A DNA stretch of 6,114 nt, taken from contig JAADHA010000211.1 of the NCBI GenBank assembly GCA_013152105.1, positions 1 through 6,114 on the forward strand. The letters run 5' to 3'. Shown here in pieces: positions 5,689-6,114 of the stretch. Every line of letters begins with the position of its first letter. The first letter of the stretch is position 1. The translations under genes were made by a program, and so were the position numbers. The notes below the pieces were generated by a model. It was not told where the DNA came from and made no database searches. It saw only the letters and a list, made by a program, of their open reading frames with translations. This DNA is from Oligoflexia bacterium. GTDB lineage: Bacteria > Myxococcota_A > UBA796 > UBA2385.

Positions 5689-6114
5689 CGCGTCCAGGCC
5701 GCAAGCGTCGCGGGAGGCGCACCGCCGCTGGACAGCCACCAGGTGCCCAGCAGCCCGCCCTTGGGCATGGGGTGGAGCAGCGGCCCCAGGAAGCGTGCCA
5801 CGGGGAACATCGCCAGGATCGCGCCCGGCAGGGCCCGAGGTGTCGCCAGCAGCAGCAGGCTGGCCGGGAGGGCGGAGGGCTTGACCGCGGCGCTGGCCAG
5901 CACGGTGGCGCCGCCGAGGGTGGGCAGCAGCCAGCCGGGTCCGGTCGCGAGCAAGGCCCCCAGGGAAAGAACCGCCAGGGCCGGCGCGTCTCCAGCCGAC
6001 AGCGCCCCGGTGAAGAGCGCGACTGGGAGGGCCGCGTGCAGCCAGCCGCCCGCTCCTCCCAGGCCAAGCCGGCGCCCCCAGGCCCACAAGGACACCGACG
6101 TGACCGGCCCCGCG
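5667..6114 (-). CDS. N-terminal-side piece of the broken membrane protein, partial
   Basis: The frame is open to the window edge; the GTG at 6095 could be read as a start but the frame continues upstream without a stop. It has about four hydrophobic helices: around WLHAALPVALFTGAL, APALAVLSLGALLAT, WLLPTLGGATVLASAAV and the ALPASLLLL to AMFPVARFLGPLL region. They are joined by short loops, including HPMPKGGLLGTWWLSSGG. The last sensible residues are TLAAWTRA (to about 5685), after which GFGPG and a TAG follow in this frame. Confidence 0.6.
   Translation of the reverse strand, partial: AGPVTSVSLWAWGRRLGLGGAGGWLHAALPVALFTGALSAGDAPALAVLSLGALLATGPGWLLPTLGGATVLASAAVKPSALPASLLLLATPRALPGAILAMFPVARFLGPLLHPMPKGGLLGTWWLSSGGAPPATLAAWTRAGFGPG

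Larger units (their letters stand above)
5083..6114 (-). pseudogene. GT-C-like membrane glycosyltransferase, broken by a frameshift and an in-frame stop, N-terminus outside the window
   Basis: Taken together, three consecutive minus-strand segments read as one membrane protein with a C-terminal soluble domain. They have high G/C at third positions and no overlap in content. Features that recall ArnT/PMT-type (GT-C fold) glycosyltransferases, which move sugars from lipid carriers outside the inner membrane, are SAGDAPALAVLSLGALL, AAVKPSALPASLLLL, a late GGRLEARYLQAAVVAALPF helix and a final soluble domain. The frame changes by one base near 5675-5700 (TLAAWTRA to WFRSGLDALL), and a TAG at 5341-5343 separates the last helix from the soluble part while the frame stays the same. 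A single C-to-T change (CAG to TAG) would explain the stop. Real decay and sequence error are both possible. The catalytic N-terminal loop (usually carrying Asp/Glu) would lie beyond 6114, so the family call is tentative; some other polytopic protein remains possible. Confidence 0.5.

Noticed and set aside
5341..6087. Single intact membrane protein from the frame open between 6087 and 5341
   Set aside because: Only the part below about 5688 has membrane-like sequence. The upstream half of that frame is an Arg/Pro/Gly-rich shadow of the hydrophobic frame 5667-6114.

Overview
The window is GC-rich (by eye about two thirds G+C, with strong G/C preference at third codon positions). It reads as an accessory or surface-biology stretch of a free-living bacterium. 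A PleD-like diguanylate cyclase, TadE/TadG-type pilus proteins, an exported subtilisin-like protease and an SGNH-fold protein together fit a myxobacterial or deltaproteobacterial-type genome. That assignment is inference: no rRNA or tRNA gene or taxonomic marker is present.

Layout, plus strand: (1) 1-774, the 3' part of a response regulator with receiver and GGDEF domains; its N-terminus lies outside the window. (2) 786-1196, a TadE-like pseudopilin. (3) 1198-2593, a TadG-like protein. Its reading frame is interrupted at about 2269, inside a very acidic Asp/Glu/His/Ser-rich tract with 24-bp tandem repeats; the conserved C-terminus continues in the next frame to 2593. These three genes are packed tightly (11 nt, then 1 nt apart) and look like one transcription unit, which would link c-di-GMP signalling to Tad/Flp pilus components. 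(4) 2594-2795, a 202-nt intergenic gap, locally AT-rich, with a perfect 8-bp inverted repeat. (5) 2796-4043, a secreted S8 (subtilisin-family) protease with an I9-like propeptide and complete catalytic residues. (6) 4101-5123, a membrane-anchored SGNH/GDSL-hydrolase-like protein with degenerate catalytic blocks.

Minus strand: 6114 down to 5083 carries a multi-pass membrane protein that looks like a GT-C-fold (ArnT/PMT-like) glycosyltransferase with a C-terminal soluble domain. It runs off the right edge at its N-terminal side. It is broken twice: a -1-type frame change near 5675-5700 and an in-frame TAG at 5341-5343. Its last codons overlap the end of the SGNH gene tail to tail by 41 bp.

The most notable points are the cyclase-pilus gene coupling, the acidic His/Asp insertion in the TadG-like protein, and three separate coding disruptions in about 6 kb. 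The disruptions could be real gene decay, recoding, or sequence/assembly error; the sequence alone cannot decide. I found no CRISPR array, insertion sequence, RNA gene or convincing intrinsic terminator.
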